A DNA stretch of 64,000 nt from Polaromonas sp. (lineage in GTDB: Bacteria; Pseudomonadota; Gammaproteobacteria; Burkholderiales; Burkholderiaceae): the NCBI GenBank assembly GCA_013823505.1, contig PNMH01000011.1, positions 1-64,000 of the forward strand, given 5' to 3'. Position 1 is the first letter of the stretch; each line of letters starts with the position of its first letter. Made by a program: the position numbers and the translations under genes. Positions 41,671 through 50,305 of this stretch are shown here, one piece after another. The notes beneath the pieces are model-generated. The model ran no database searches. It saw nothing but the letters and a program-made list of their open reading frames with translations, and had not been told where the DNA came from.

Positions 41671-42467
41671 AACTCCACCTCGTCCCCGCCCGAGCCGGCC
41701 TGCAATGGGTCAAGCTGGGCGTGAAGACTTTCTTCCGCCAGCCCCTGGCCATGGCCGGCCTGTTCTTCATGTTCATGGCCACCGTCTCGGTGCTCTCGCT
41801 CATCCCGCTGCTCGGCACGGTGATCTCGTTGCTGCTGGTGCCGGTGGCCACGCTCGGGCTGATGGCCGCCACGCGCGAGGCCACGCAGGGGCGGTTTCCC
41901 ATGCCCTCCACACTCATCTCGGGCCTGCGCGGCAAGCCGCCGCAGACCCGCAACATGCTGATCCTGGGTGTGATGTACGCCGTCAGCCTGCTGCTGGTGC
42001 TGGGCGTGGCCACGCTGTTTGCCGGCGACGCACCGCCCCCGCTGGACCCCGCTGCAGGCGACGTGACGGCCGACATGGTGCGCGCATCGCTGGCCAACCA
42101 GGGCCTGCTGGCTGGGCTGGTGGTCTACCTGCCGGTGGTCCTGGCGTTCTGGCACGCACCGGCCCTGGTGCACTGGCACGGCGTGAGCCCGGGCAAGAGC
42201 CTGTTCTTCAGCTTCATGGCCTGCTGGGGCAACAAGGGCGCCATGCTGTTTTATGCCCTGGGCTGGGTGGGCGTGTTCATGTTGGTCGGCCTGTTCATGA
42301 GCCTGCTGGGCGCTTTGCTGGGCGGTGTGGAGGCGCTCAACGTCGTTTTGTACCCGGCTGTCCTGTTCATGGCCTCCATGTTTCACACCTCGATATATTT
42401 CACTTTTGTTGACAGTTTTGAGTTGACCGAACCGCCTGCGCCCAACACCCACGGAGAAGACGCATGA
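41667..42467 (+). CDS. BPSS1780-family membrane protein
   Basis: A 266-residue integral membrane protein with about six hydrophobic segments, beginning MKLHLVPARAGLQWVKLG, the typical N-terminus of the BPSS1780 family in Burkholderiales. Function is unknown. The start overlaps the thrB stop by 4 bases and the end overlaps the FecR-domain gene by 4, so all three are probably translated in tandem. Confidence 0.82.
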   Translation: MKLHLVPARAGLQWVKLGVKTFFRQPLAMAGLFFMFMATVSVLSLIPLLGTVISLLLVPVATLGLMAATREATQGRFPMPSTLISGLRGKPPQTRNMLILGVMYAVSLLLVLGVATLFAGDAPPPLDPAAGDVTADMVRASLANQGLLAGLVVYLPVVLAFWHAPALVHWHGVSPGKSLFFSFMACWGNKGAMLFYALGWVGVFMLVGLFMSLLGALLGGVEALNVVLYPAVLFMASMFHTSIYFTFVDSFELTEPPAPNTHGEDA

Positions 42468-43216
42468 CCCAACACCTCCTTCAAGGCCGTCAAGAAGGCG
42501 AAGTGACCTGGTTTCAACGCCGCGACACCTTGAAGGCCGCCGCCGCCTGGGTGGCCATGGGCGGCCTGCCAGCGGCCATGGCCCAGCAACGCAGCAACGT
42601 GGTGGAAATGGTGGGCGATGTGCTGCTCAATGGTCGGCGCATGGTGCCCCAGCAAACCATCCAGACCGGTGACGAGATCGCCACCGGACCGGCATCGCGA
42701 CTCACCTTCGTGCTGGGCAACGCCGCCATGCACGTGCGGCAGAACTCCCGCCTCACCGTGGAACGCGGCATCACGCTGCACACCGTGAGCCTGCTGCGCT
42801 TGCTCACCGGCGCCGTGGGCAGCGCGTTTGGCCGTGGCCCCAGCCGCACCATCGTCACCCCCACCCTCACCGCCGGCATTCGCGGCACAGGCGTCTACAC
42901 CGAGGTGTTTCCCGACCAGGCCAATCGCAGCTACTTCTGCAACTGCTACGGCACCGTGGACATGCAGGCCGGCGGCAATCGGGCGCTGTCGGTGTCCAGC
43001 TACCACCAGTCGTTCTGGGGCGAAGCCGAGCCCAAGGCCGGGCGTTTCCTCACGCCGGCACCAGCGCTGAACCATACCGACGAAGAAATCGAATTCCTCG
43101 CCGGCTTGGTCGACCAGCGCACCGCCTGGCAGATCGCGGGGCGCACGGGTGTGAAAGACGGGCGCGGCTACATGGAGCAGCGCCCCCCCGAAGCCCACCC
43201 GGCCATGCCGCGCTGA
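42464..43216 (+). CDS. FecR-domain protein
   Basis: A 250-residue exported protein with a Tat-like or Sec signal (FQRRDTLKAAAAWVAMGG, cleavage near AMAQQ). A FecR domain (about 50-150) with GDVLLNGRRM and GDEIATGPASRLTFVLG follows. Classical FecR relays iron-siderophore signals to a sigma factor, but no sigma factor or TonB receptor is nearby. It is therefore likely one of the periplasmic FecR-only proteins of unclear role. The C-terminal part contains a Cys-x-Cys (FCNCYG). Overlaps the upstream gene by 4 bases. Confidence 0.8.
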   Translation: MTQHLLQGRQEGEVTWFQRRDTLKAAAAWVAMGGLPAAMAQQRSNVVEMVGDVLLNGRRMVPQQTIQTGDEIATGPASRLTFVLGNAAMHVRQNSRLTVERGITLHTVSLLRLLTGAVGSAFGRGPSRTIVTPTLTAGIRGTGVYTEVFPDQANRSYFCNCYGTVDMQAGGNRALSVSSYHQSFWGEAEPKAGRFLTPAPALNHTDEEIEFLAGLVDQRTAWQIAGRTGVKDGRGYMEQRPPEAHPAMPR

Positions 43217-43236
43217 AGCTGCTTGCCCGCTCCTGC

Positions 43237-43824
43237 TCAGAGCTTGGCGCCTGGGCTCGCGTGTGAAGCGTTGCGAACCGCTTCCAGCAAGCGGTCCAGG
43301 CTTTCCAGCCAGTGGCCGATAGCCTCGGCGGTCGGTTGCAGATCAAAGCGGGCCACGCACTCCCCTTGGCGGCAGTCCACCTTCATGCCCTGCTTTTTTG
43401 AGATCGCCATCACCAGCGCGTTGTCGGCGTAAAAATTCCACTCGATGCGCTTGTTTCCCTGCGCGACCAGCCGGGGGTTCAGCCAGTTCGCCATGCGTTG
43501 GCTCATGCCACCGCGAGCCTCGGGCAGTGCGCTTGCAGCCGTTTCGATCGCATCGCTCGTCAGTGTGGCTTTGCCGTAGCTGCCCAGCACCAGCAAGCGC
43601 TCATGGGCTGCATCCCACAGTCCGAACACTGTGGTCACCTGCAGAAACTTGCGGGCGATCTTTTCAGCGTGCTCCGCGTCGTTCACCGGTTGGCCAAAGC
43701 GCAACCTCTGGTCGGCTTCGTCCAGGCTCTGGATGTGGACGACAACAGCAGCGAGGTCGTCCAATGTGAGGTCAACGAAGGTGGTGACAAGCGCGGATGC
43801 CTGGCCGTTCGTGATCTGCGGCAT
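43237..43824 (-). CDS. hypothetical protein, 195 aa
   Basis: Not recognised with confidence. The soluble 195-residue protein begins with a TLDDLAAVVVHIQSLDEADQRLRFGQPVND stretch (abridged; residues 19-48), reminiscent of the opening of GNAT acetyltransferases, but the acetyl-CoA-binding signature is absent. A Cys-x5-Cys (DCRQGEC) occurs near residue 150. It lies 46 bp downstream of the MetX-like gene on the same strand and may share its transcript. Confidence 0.55.
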   Translation of the reverse strand: MPQITNGQASALVTTFVDLTLDDLAAVVVHIQSLDEADQRLRFGQPVNDAEHAEKIARKFLQVTTVFGLWDAAHERLLVLGSYGKATLTSDAIETAASALPEARGGMSQRMANWLNPRLVAQGNKRIEWNFYADNALVMAISKKQGMKVDCRQGECVARFDLQPTAEAIGHWLESLDRLLEAVRNASHASPGAKL

Positions 43825-43870
43825 GTGTGTTCTCCTGAAAGTCGGTGAGTTTCTTGATTGAAAGAGGCGA

Positions 43871-45124
43871 TCAGAGCTTGGCCTGAGGTTTGAGGAACTG
43901 GGCGATTCGTCCCTTGATCGTCGCGATGCTGTCGGGGGCAGCGGTGTTGAGCCCGGCGGCGTGCGTGAAGGTCGAGGGGAGACGGACCACCGAGGTTCGG
44001 GCGCCCAAAAAAGCGGCCATGCCGATCACGGCATCCACCGGCACGATGTCCAGCAGGTCGTCGGCTTCGGTGGCAATCAACAAGATGTCGGCCACGCCGG
44101 ACGCTTCATGCGCGATGTCCACCATGTCGTCGAGCTTCATGGTGCGGCGGGTGAACACGTCCGACGCCGCGAGGGCCGCCAGAGGTTTGTAGGTCAGGAT
44201 CGAGCGCAGCTGCCACAGCAGCACGTTGTGGTCGGTGCGCTCGCACAGCAGCTTGACCATCTGCTTGTAGGCCTTGATCTTGGGCTGTTTGTCGTCCAGC
44301 TTGGCGAGCACGGTGTCGATGGACTTGACGTCATCGGCACTGAGCACATGGTGCGCCACCGCCATGTCGGCCCAACCCAGGTCGTCCAGGTCGTACAGCA
44401 GGCTTTGATCCACCGGAAACTGCACCCGGTACCAGAAATCGGCCAACACTTCGCTCAGCGCCTTCTTGGGTTGTTTGTCCTTGGGCTGGGCGCTGTAGTT
44501 GCCACCGTGCCAGTCGGGGTCCTGCTCCAGCTTCGTCACCCACTGACGTGCCAGCGTCAGTGTCTTTTCAGCCAAGGTCAATCCACCGGGCACCACCAGC
44601 ATCATGCGCGAGACAAAGCTCGGGTCGTGCGCCATTAAGTGCCACGCTTGCAGCGAGCCCATGGAGGCACCCATGAGCACATCCACATGGGCCACGCCGA
44701 GTTGCTTCAGCGCCAGGCGCTGGATCTGTGACACATCGGCCAACGAGAAGTTGGGGAACGTGCTGCCGAAAGGTTTCTTCGTGGCGGGATTGATCAGGCC
44801 TGGATGGAATGCGTCGTTGATCACCGGCTCGAAGCTGATCACGCAGTGGGTGTCTGTGTTGATGACTTCGCCCGGGCCCACCAGAGCGTCCCAGTATCCA
44901 GGCGCAACGCGCTTGTTGTCCTTGACGGCCTTGTGGCCAGCGGCGTGGGCGCTGCCGAGAAAAAACGGCAGGATGGCCACCACCGGCTTGTCGTGACCAT
45001 CTGCGGTCTTGTTGCTGCCGTATTGCTCGAAAGAGACGGGCAACTTGGGGAAGTTGCCTTGGCCATCGTTGCAAGGTGGGTTGTCGAGCACGATGGTCTG
45101 GGATTTCACGATCTGGTCGTACAT
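43871..45124 (-). CDS. MetX-like alpha/beta hydrolase
   Basis: A 417-residue alpha/beta-fold protein resembling homoserine O-acetyltransferases. The nucleophile elbow GASMGSLQAW gives the serine, an Asp lies in the LLIATEADDLLDI stretch, and the His in FTHAAGLN. Unlike genuine MetX it has a long variable insert (about residues 195-290) rich in Lys/Asp and an altered N-terminus, so an acyltransferase or esterase with another substrate is likely. Base composition is somewhat lower in GC than its neighbours. Preceded by about 230 bp of non-coding sequence. Confidence 0.75.
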   Translation of the reverse strand: MYDQIVKSQTIVLDNPPCNDGQGNFPKLPVSFEQYGSNKTADGHDKPVVAILPFFLGSAHAAGHKAVKDNKRVAPGYWDALVGPGEVINTDTHCVISFEPVINDAFHPGLINPATKKPFGSTFPNFSLADVSQIQRLALKQLGVAHVDVLMGASMGSLQAWHLMAHDPSFVSRMMLVVPGGLTLAEKTLTLARQWVTKLEQDPDWHGGNYSAQPKDKQPKKALSEVLADFWYRVQFPVDQSLLYDLDDLGWADMAVAHHVLSADDVKSIDTVLAKLDDKQPKIKAYKQMVKLLCERTDHNVLLWQLRSILTYKPLAALAASDVFTRRTMKLDDMVDIAHEASGVADILLIATEADDLLDIVPVDAVIGMAAFLGARTSVVRLPSTFTHAAGLNTAAPDSIATIKGRIAQFLKPQAKL

Positions 45125-45358
45125 GGATGCTTTCGAGTCGGTTGGGAGAGATGCGCCCCACCGATGGAATACCGATGAGGAGCAGCCACCTTATTTCTCG
45201 AAAGACATCCCAAACCGGCCCCGCGGTGAGTCCCGCAGCGCCCGAGCGGGAGGGTGTGCACCGGATGGACCCGCCGCCGAACACCGCGAGCCCGAGCCCT
45301 GCGGCGGCTTGGCAGAGGCCCGCTGGGCTCGGTGCCCCACGCGCCCGAGCACCTCGGT

Positions 45359-45838
45359 TCAGCGCGGCAACTTCGCTTTGTGGGCAGCGATGGCTTCGGC
45401 GAGGTCCACATATTCCTCGCAGGTCAGGTTGCCGCAGAGGTGGGCCAGCTGGGCCAGATGTTTTTCGGCCTCGGCGGGTCGCTGGTCCATGAGGTAGGCC
45501 TCACCGATGTACTCGTGCGCACCCTTGTGCGCGGGGTCGATCTGCAGCGCCAGCTTGTAGTGTTCAAACGCTTTGGAGAGATCGGGCCGGGCCTGCTTGC
45601 GGTGGCTGTAGCCCAGCAAGTTGTGCACGTCGGCGTTGCGCGGCTCGAGTTTCAGCGCGGCATGGAGCTCGCTGATCGCGCGAGACCAGTCTTTCGCAGC
45701 GATGGCGCTGCGAGCCGCGCCCAGCTGCTCAGACGCACCGGTGCCCATGTTGCTCGGCGTGTCTTCGGCGTGGGTCCATGGTGACAACCACAGGCTGCAG
45801 GCTGCCATCAGCAGCGTGGTCATGACGGTGTTTTTCAT
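45359..45838 (-). CDS. TPR-repeat exported protein
   Basis: A 159-residue secreted or periplasmic protein. The signal is MKNTVMTTLLMAACSLWLSP, cleaved near THAED. Two to three tetratricopeptide repeats follow (about 40-140, for instance AISELHAALKLEPRNADVHN and the AFEHYKLALQIDPAHKGAHE unit). Two cysteines occur in HLCGNLTCEEY. I chose ATG 45838, with GGGAGG 5 bases upstream, over the ATG at 45850. TPRs mediate protein contacts; the partner is unknown. Confidence 0.8.
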   Translation of the reverse strand: MKNTVMTTLLMAACSLWLSPWTHAEDTPSNMGTGASEQLGAARSAIAAKDWSRAISELHAALKLEPRNADVHNLLGYSHRKQARPDLSKAFEHYKLALQIDPAHKGAHEYIGEAYLMDQRPAEAEKHLAQLAHLCGNLTCEEYVDLAEAIAAHKAKLPR

Positions 45839-45865
45839 GCGACCTCCCATGAAAAGGGAAACAGA

Positions 45866-45898
45866 AAAGCCCCCGCCGGTTTGCGCCGGCAGGGGCTT
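45866..45898 (-). terminator. terminator after the first phoX-type gene
   Basis: On the minus strand an imperfect stem AGCCCCTGCCGG / CCGGCGGGGGCT (one mismatch) with a six-base loop is followed by TTTT, about 27 bp after the PhoX-type stop codon at 45925. Confidence 0.8.
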
Positions 45899-45924
45899 GG
45901 CGTGGAGCGCGTCAGCTTAGCGGA

Positions 45925-48180
45925 TCAGAGTCCGATCACACCGCCGTCGGTGCGGGTGATGACGATGGTGGCCGAGCGGGGACGGCCGGCCACACCATAG
46001 CCTTTGTTGCCGGGCCACTGGCTCTGGAAGTTGAACGCCCCGGTACCCACCGCAGGAGTGTCTTCACCCGGGTGCTGGATGTTGACGAACACGGTTCGGC
46101 CATCGGCCGACTCGGTCATGCCGGTGATTTCAGCGCCCTTCGGCCCAACGAGGAAGCGCCGCAGTTTGGCGTCACCCAGGGCTGCGCCAATAAAGGTCTG
46201 TTCCGTGCCAGACGCGTTGTTGAAGGTGTTGCCCACCGTGATGGTGCGGCCATCTCCCACATTGCCGGGGATCGCGGCCAACAACATGCAGTTGGTCACA
46301 TCGGTGTAGGCACCGTCGTCGGTCTGGATGTAGCAGATGCCGGTGGCCTTGCTGAACCACAGACCATCGGGCGACGAAAAGTCGTTCTTGTCGCTCAGGC
46401 CCGAAAGGTTGATGCCCGCGCCCGCGTCTTCTTCGGCCCCAAACAAGAAAATGTCCCAGTTGAAAGTCGTGGCGGTGGAGGCGCTGCCGGTTTCGCGGAA
46501 ACGGATGATATGGCCGTTCGGATTGCCTGAACGGGCCCGCCCGTCGTTGTCGGCGTAAGCGCGCGGGTTCGCCGCATCGGCGTTGGCCACGGTGCGGCTG
46601 CTGTTGTTGGTCATAGTGAAGTACACGTCACCGTTCTTCGGGTTTACCGCACCCCACTCCGGGCGGTCCATGCGCGTGGCGCCCACAGCGCTGGCAGCAT
46701 GACGGGCGTTGACCAGCACGTCGGCCTGGTTGTCGAAGGTGTAAGTGGTGTACGCCGGGCTGGCGGCTGCCACGGTGGTCACGTTCAGTTCCAGCCACAC
46801 ACCCAGACCGGTGTCGTTGAACTTGGCCACGTACAGCTTGCCCTCGTTGAGGTACTTGTCTCCGGCGGCCATGCCACGACCCACATCGGCCGGGTCCCAC
46901 ACCGCAGCGGTGACGAACTTGTAGATGTACTCATTCTGGGAATCGCAGCCCATGTAGAAGGCCAGCGGCTGGCCGGCGACCGGGATGCTGCAGACAGCAG
47001 CCTCGTGCGCGAAACGGCCCATGGCCACGCGCTTGGCCGGCACCGCGTTCGGTCGCAGCGGGTCGATCTCCAGGTTGTAGCCAAAGGTGTTGGGTTCGTT
47101 GCGGAAGTCGTCAGCTGCCGAGAGACCTGGAGCAGAGACGTTCCAGCGGCCGAAGCGGTCGTCGGTGGCGGCGTTGGGCACTGTGGACCAGCCCTGGCCG
47201 GGGGCGCCCGAGGCGGCGGCGAACGGTGCGGAGATCACGCCATAACGGGCTCGTGACGCTTTGATCTTGGCGCTCACATCGGTCGACCCGTTGGGCATGT
47301 AGAAGTAGGCAGCCCAGTTTTCTTCACAGGCAAGGTAGGTGCCCCAAGGCGTCTTGCCATGGCCACAATTGTTGATCGTGCCGCGCGCGGTGACTCCGCT
47401 GGGATCGAACTGCGTGGACATGAATGCGCGAATGTCGGCAATGTGGGCTGAAGGACCGGTGACATTCACCACCGTCAGTGGGGTCACGCGGCGGTTGAAC
47501 GTCGAATCCAGCTGCACAGTCCAGACGCCCCCCACCCGGCGCACTTCAACCAGCGACACCCCGTGGTGGTTGATTTCCTTGAGCACTTCGGCTTGCGGGC
47601 GCGCACCCAGATCCCAGCCGCCCGAGGATGACGAAAACTGCGAAAACTTCTTGCCACCCACACCACCCGAGGTCTGGCCGTTGGGGTGAAAGAAATGCGC
47701 ATCGGCAGAGCTTTCGTGGTTGACCACGAGCACGGCGCGACCGGTGTCCACCGTGGTGTAGTTGCCCTGCGCATCGATGTAGAACAGGTCCATGCCATCG
47801 TGGTGGTCGCCCACACGGCGGCTCCAGTCGTCGGTTTCGGTGCCCAAGTTGGAATAGGCGGTCTCGGTGTTGAACAGGCGATCGCCGGTGGCGTGCAACA
47901 CGCGGTAGGTGTAGCCAGGCGGCAGGATCACGTCGTCCACCAGGCTCTTGGCCACAGCAGGAAAACCCAGCGCGTTCTGCGTGGGCGTGGCGGGCGCCGG
48001 CGCGGGATCATCACCACCACCGCACGCGGTCAGGAAGGGCAGCGCCGACAGCGCCACCATGCCGGTGCCGCCGCGGATCACGTTGCGGCGGGTCAGCGGC
48101 GTGCGTGTGCCGCGGGCCAGCACATCCTGGAAGCTTTCGTTGTTCGAGAAATTGCAGTTGTCGTCGTCGTGGTGAGACAT
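45925..48180 (-). CDS. PhoX-family phosphatase (DUF839)
   Basis: A 751-residue PhoX-type enzyme; family members are Ca2+/Fe3+ alkaline phosphatases that free phosphate from esters in the periplasm. The N-terminus combines a twin-arginine motif (TRRNVIRGG, residues 30-38) with a lipobox LTAC (Cys53), so it is probably a Tat-exported lipoprotein. The metal-site segment NNCGHGKTPWG followed by ACEENW is intact, as is a C-terminal PRSATIVITRTDGG strand. ATG 48180 has GGAG upstream. A weak Pho-box-like repeat lies 52 bp before it. Confidence 0.85.
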   Translation of the reverse strand: MSHHDDDNCNFSNNESFQDVLARGTRTPLTRRNVIRGGTGMVALSALPFLTACGGGDDPAPAPATPTQNALGFPAVAKSLVDDVILPPGYTYRVLHATGDRLFNTETAYSNLGTETDDWSRRVGDHHDGMDLFYIDAQGNYTTVDTGRAVLVVNHESSADAHFFHPNGQTSGGVGGKKFSQFSSSSGGWDLGARPQAEVLKEINHHGVSLVEVRRVGGVWTVQLDSTFNRRVTPLTVVNVTGPSAHIADIRAFMSTQFDPSGVTARGTINNCGHGKTPWGTYLACEENWAAYFYMPNGSTDVSAKIKASRARYGVISAPFAAASGAPGQGWSTVPNAATDDRFGRWNVSAPGLSAADDFRNEPNTFGYNLEIDPLRPNAVPAKRVAMGRFAHEAAVCSIPVAGQPLAFYMGCDSQNEYIYKFVTAAVWDPADVGRGMAAGDKYLNEGKLYVAKFNDTGLGVWLELNVTTVAAASPAYTTYTFDNQADVLVNARHAASAVGATRMDRPEWGAVNPKNGDVYFTMTNNSSRTVANADAANPRAYADNDGRARSGNPNGHIIRFRETGSASTATTFNWDIFLFGAEEDAGAGINLSGLSDKNDFSSPDGLWFSKATGICYIQTDDGAYTDVTNCMLLAAIPGNVGDGRTITVGNTFNNASGTEQTFIGAALGDAKLRRFLVGPKGAEITGMTESADGRTVFVNIQHPGEDTPAVGTGAFNFQSQWPGNKGYGVAGRPRSATIVITRTDGGVIGL

Positions 48181-48232
48181 GAAGGGCTCCGGGGTTGAAA
48201 GAACAAACACCGGTGCAGTCTGTTCAAGTCAT

Positions 48233-48250
48233 GTGACCAAACCGTGAATC
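48233..48250 (-). promoter_or_regulatory. weak Pho-box-like repeat
   Basis: On the minus strand GATTCAC-GGTT-TGGTCAC gives two 7-bp units with TCAC in phase at 11 bp, 52 bp before the PhoX-type start. It matches the PhoB consensus (CTGTCAT, 4-bp spacer, CTGTCAC) only in the TCAC core, so on its own it would not be convincing. Confidence 0.3.
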
Positions 48251-48300
48251 GGCCAATGCCCCCCGGACGTCCTCTTCCTTCGAGGCACGTCATCAAGCTT

Positions 48301-49551
48301 TCACATCAGCGGTGCTGATCGCTGCGACAGGTCCAGCCGCCGCACCGTTTCCTGCGACGACACTGCTCCCGCAGCCTGCAGCATCAGCGCCTCCACCTGC
48401 AGGGCGATCTGCTGCCAGTCGAGGTGGGCCACGCGCGCGCGGGCTTGCTCGCGGGCCTGCGCCAGCAGCGTGGGCGACTGCGCCAGCTCCACCGCCACGC
48501 GCACGATTGCGTCTGTGTTTCCCGCCGGCACCAGCCAGCCATTGACGTGGCTTTGCACCCAGTCCCCGGCTGCGGCGGTGTCGAACGCGAGCACCGGCAG
48601 ACCGCTGGCCAGTGCTTCGATGGTCACGTTGCCGAAGGTCTCGGTGAGGCTGGGGAACACAAACAGATCGGCCGAGGCGTAGTAACCGGCCAGCTCTTCG
48701 TGCCGGCGCATGCCGGCAAACACAGCTTGGGGGCAGCGATGCTGCAGGCTCTCGCGCAGCGGCCCGTCGCCCACGAACACCAGCTTCACATCGGCGTGGT
48801 GGGCCTGCATGGCGGCATGGGCCTGCAGCGCGATGTCGAGGTTTTTCTCGGCGGCCAGCCGCCCCACCACCAGCATCACCAGCGAATCCGGACCTGCACC
48901 CCACTGGCTGCGCAAGGCTTCGCTGCGCCGCTGCGGGTTGAAGAGTTTCGTGTCCACACCGCGCGCCACGACCTGCACGTTCTCAAAGCCCATCTCCATC
49001 AACTGGGTGCGCAGTGCACGCGTGGGCACCATGGTGAGCTGCGTGAGGTTGTGAAATCGGCGCAGGTACGACACCATGGGTTTGCGCAGCCAGCCCACGC
49101 CATAGTGCTCGCAATAGGCGTGGAAGTTGGTGCGGAAGTCCGATGTCACCGGCAGCTTCAGGCGCCGCGCCGCCTGCAGTGCCGACCAGCCCAGCGGGCC
49201 TTCGGTGGCGATGTGCACGAGGTCCGGCCGCTTCAGCGTCCATGCGTTGATGAGTGCGCGCTTGGCCGGCAGGCCGAGCTTGAGTTCGGGGTAACGCGGA
49301 ATCGGCATGCCGCGCATGAGCAGTTCTTCGTAGCCGGTGTGGCTCAGCGCCTGGTCCACCCGCGTCTGGCGTGGGCGGATCAGTTGCACCGGGTGGTTGC
49401 GCGCGCACAGGCCCTGCACCAGGCGCGACAGCGTGAGCGACACCCCGTTGACCTCCGGCGGCCAGGTCTCGGTGACGACCGACAGGCGCAGGGAGGGCGT
49501 GCTGGCCGGGTATTCCTCGACCAGTATCTGTTCGGATGTCATGGCGTTCAT
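48301..49551 (-). CDS. GT4-family glycosyltransferase
   Basis: A 416-residue retaining glycosyltransferase of the GT-B fold resembling the MgtA-type alpha-mannosyltransferases that act on lipids. The N-terminal domain opens VVTETWPPEVNGVSLTLSR, and the C-terminal sugar-nucleotide site has GRLAAEKNLD and the EX7E motif in TETFGNVTIEAL. No membrane helix is seen, so it is likely peripheral. Two in-frame ATGs (49551 and 49542) are equally plausible; the longer frame to 49698 is rejected. It sits between PhoX and the lipid-type genes and may glycosylate diacylglycerol or another lipid. Confidence 0.83.
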   Translation of the reverse strand: MNAMTSEQILVEEYPASTPSLRLSVVTETWPPEVNGVSLTLSRLVQGLCARNHPVQLIRPRQTRVDQALSHTGYEELLMRGMPIPRYPELKLGLPAKRALINAWTLKRPDLVHIATEGPLGWSALQAARRLKLPVTSDFRTNFHAYCEHYGVGWLRKPMVSYLRRFHNLTQLTMVPTRALRTQLMEMGFENVQVVARGVDTKLFNPQRRSEALRSQWGAGPDSLVMLVVGRLAAEKNLDIALQAHAAMQAHHADVKLVFVGDGPLRESLQHRCPQAVFAGMRRHEELAGYYASADLFVFPSLTETFGNVTIEALASGLPVLAFDTAAAGDWVQSHVNGWLVPAGNTDAIVRVAVELAQSPTLLAQAREQARARVAHLDWQQIALQVEALMLQAAGAVSSQETVRRLDLSQRSAPLM

Positions 49552-49598
49552 GCGCCCATGTTCCAGCGGCTGTGCAACAAGTTGATGACAAGTGGGCG

Positions 49599-49616
49599 CT
49601 GTCACCGTGTTTTCAC
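49599..49616 (+). promoter_or_regulatory. Pho-box-like repeat before the His-rich membrane gene
   Basis: CTGTCAC-CGTG-TTTTCAC: the first unit is a perfect consensus half-site and the second keeps TCAC in 11-bp phase, 65 bp before the GTG at 49682. Facing the other way, TTGTCAT at 49585-49591 (minus strand) starts a weaker repeat directed at the glycosyltransferase. Confidence 0.5.
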
Positions 49617-49681
49617 ATGTCAGGGCAAGACTGCGCAGGTGTGTGACCTCCCCACACCCACCACCCTTGCATGGAGAAACC

Positions 49682-50284
49682 GTGAACGACTTTTTCAAGA
49701 CACTGGAAACCCAACGCTGGGACGACCACCGCTACTACCACCACAGCCGCATCAACCAGACGCTGCACCTGATCAGCGCGATCAGCTTTGTGGTGGCCTA
49801 TGCACTCTTGTGGACCGACCCGATCCTCTCCGCGCTGATTGCGTGGCTGGTTTCCATGACCAGCCGCCAGGCCGGCCACTTCTTCTTTGAGCCCAAGGGC
49901 TACGACCATGTGAACCAGGCCACGCACGAACACAAAGAAGAGATCAAGGTGGGCTACAACCTGCAGCGCAAGGTGGTGCTGATGGCCTTGTGGGCCGGCA
50001 CGCCGATGCTGGTGGCGCTGGCGCCCGGCGTGTTTGGTCTGTTCGAGCCGCACACCGATGGCGAAAGCTTCATCCGCCAGGTCGGTGCACTGTGGCTGGC
50101 GCTGGGTGTGGGCGGTCTGTTGTTCCGCACGGTGCACCTGTTCTTCATCGCCGACGTGAAGACCGGTCTGGCCTGGATGACCAAGATCCTCACCGACCCG
50201 TTTCACGACATCAAGCTCTACCACAAGGCGCCGCTGTACCTGATGCGCGGCCAGTTGATCGACCCAGGGATCAATGTGAAGTGA
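49682..50284 (+). CDS. His-rich integral membrane protein, possible lipid oxygenase
   Basis: A 200-residue protein starting at GTG 49682 after a GGAGA site. It has four or so hydrophobic segments and several histidine clusters: HHSRINQTLH (20-29), QAGHFFFEPKGYDHVNQATHEHKE (abridged; 63-86), TVHLFF and FHDIKLYH. Paired His clusters next to helices are typical of membrane di-iron or Fe enzymes such as fatty-acid hydroxylases. The HH-x4-H...GH-FFE pattern recalls the Mpo1/DUF962 family of 2-hydroxy fatty-acid dioxygenases, with low certainty. Its lipid-enzyme neighbourhood fits that reading. Confidence 0.65.
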   Translation: MNDFFKTLETQRWDDHRYYHHSRINQTLHLISAISFVVAYALLWTDPILSALIAWLVSMTSRQAGHFFFEPKGYDHVNQATHEHKEEIKVGYNLQRKVVLMALWAGTPMLVALAPGVFGLFEPHTDGESFIRQVGALWLALGVGGLLFRTVHLFFIADVKTGLAWMTKILTDPFHDIKLYHKAPLYLMRGQLIDPGINVK

Positions 50285-50305
50285 TCCCCAGGCGCGCCTG
50301 CGGCC

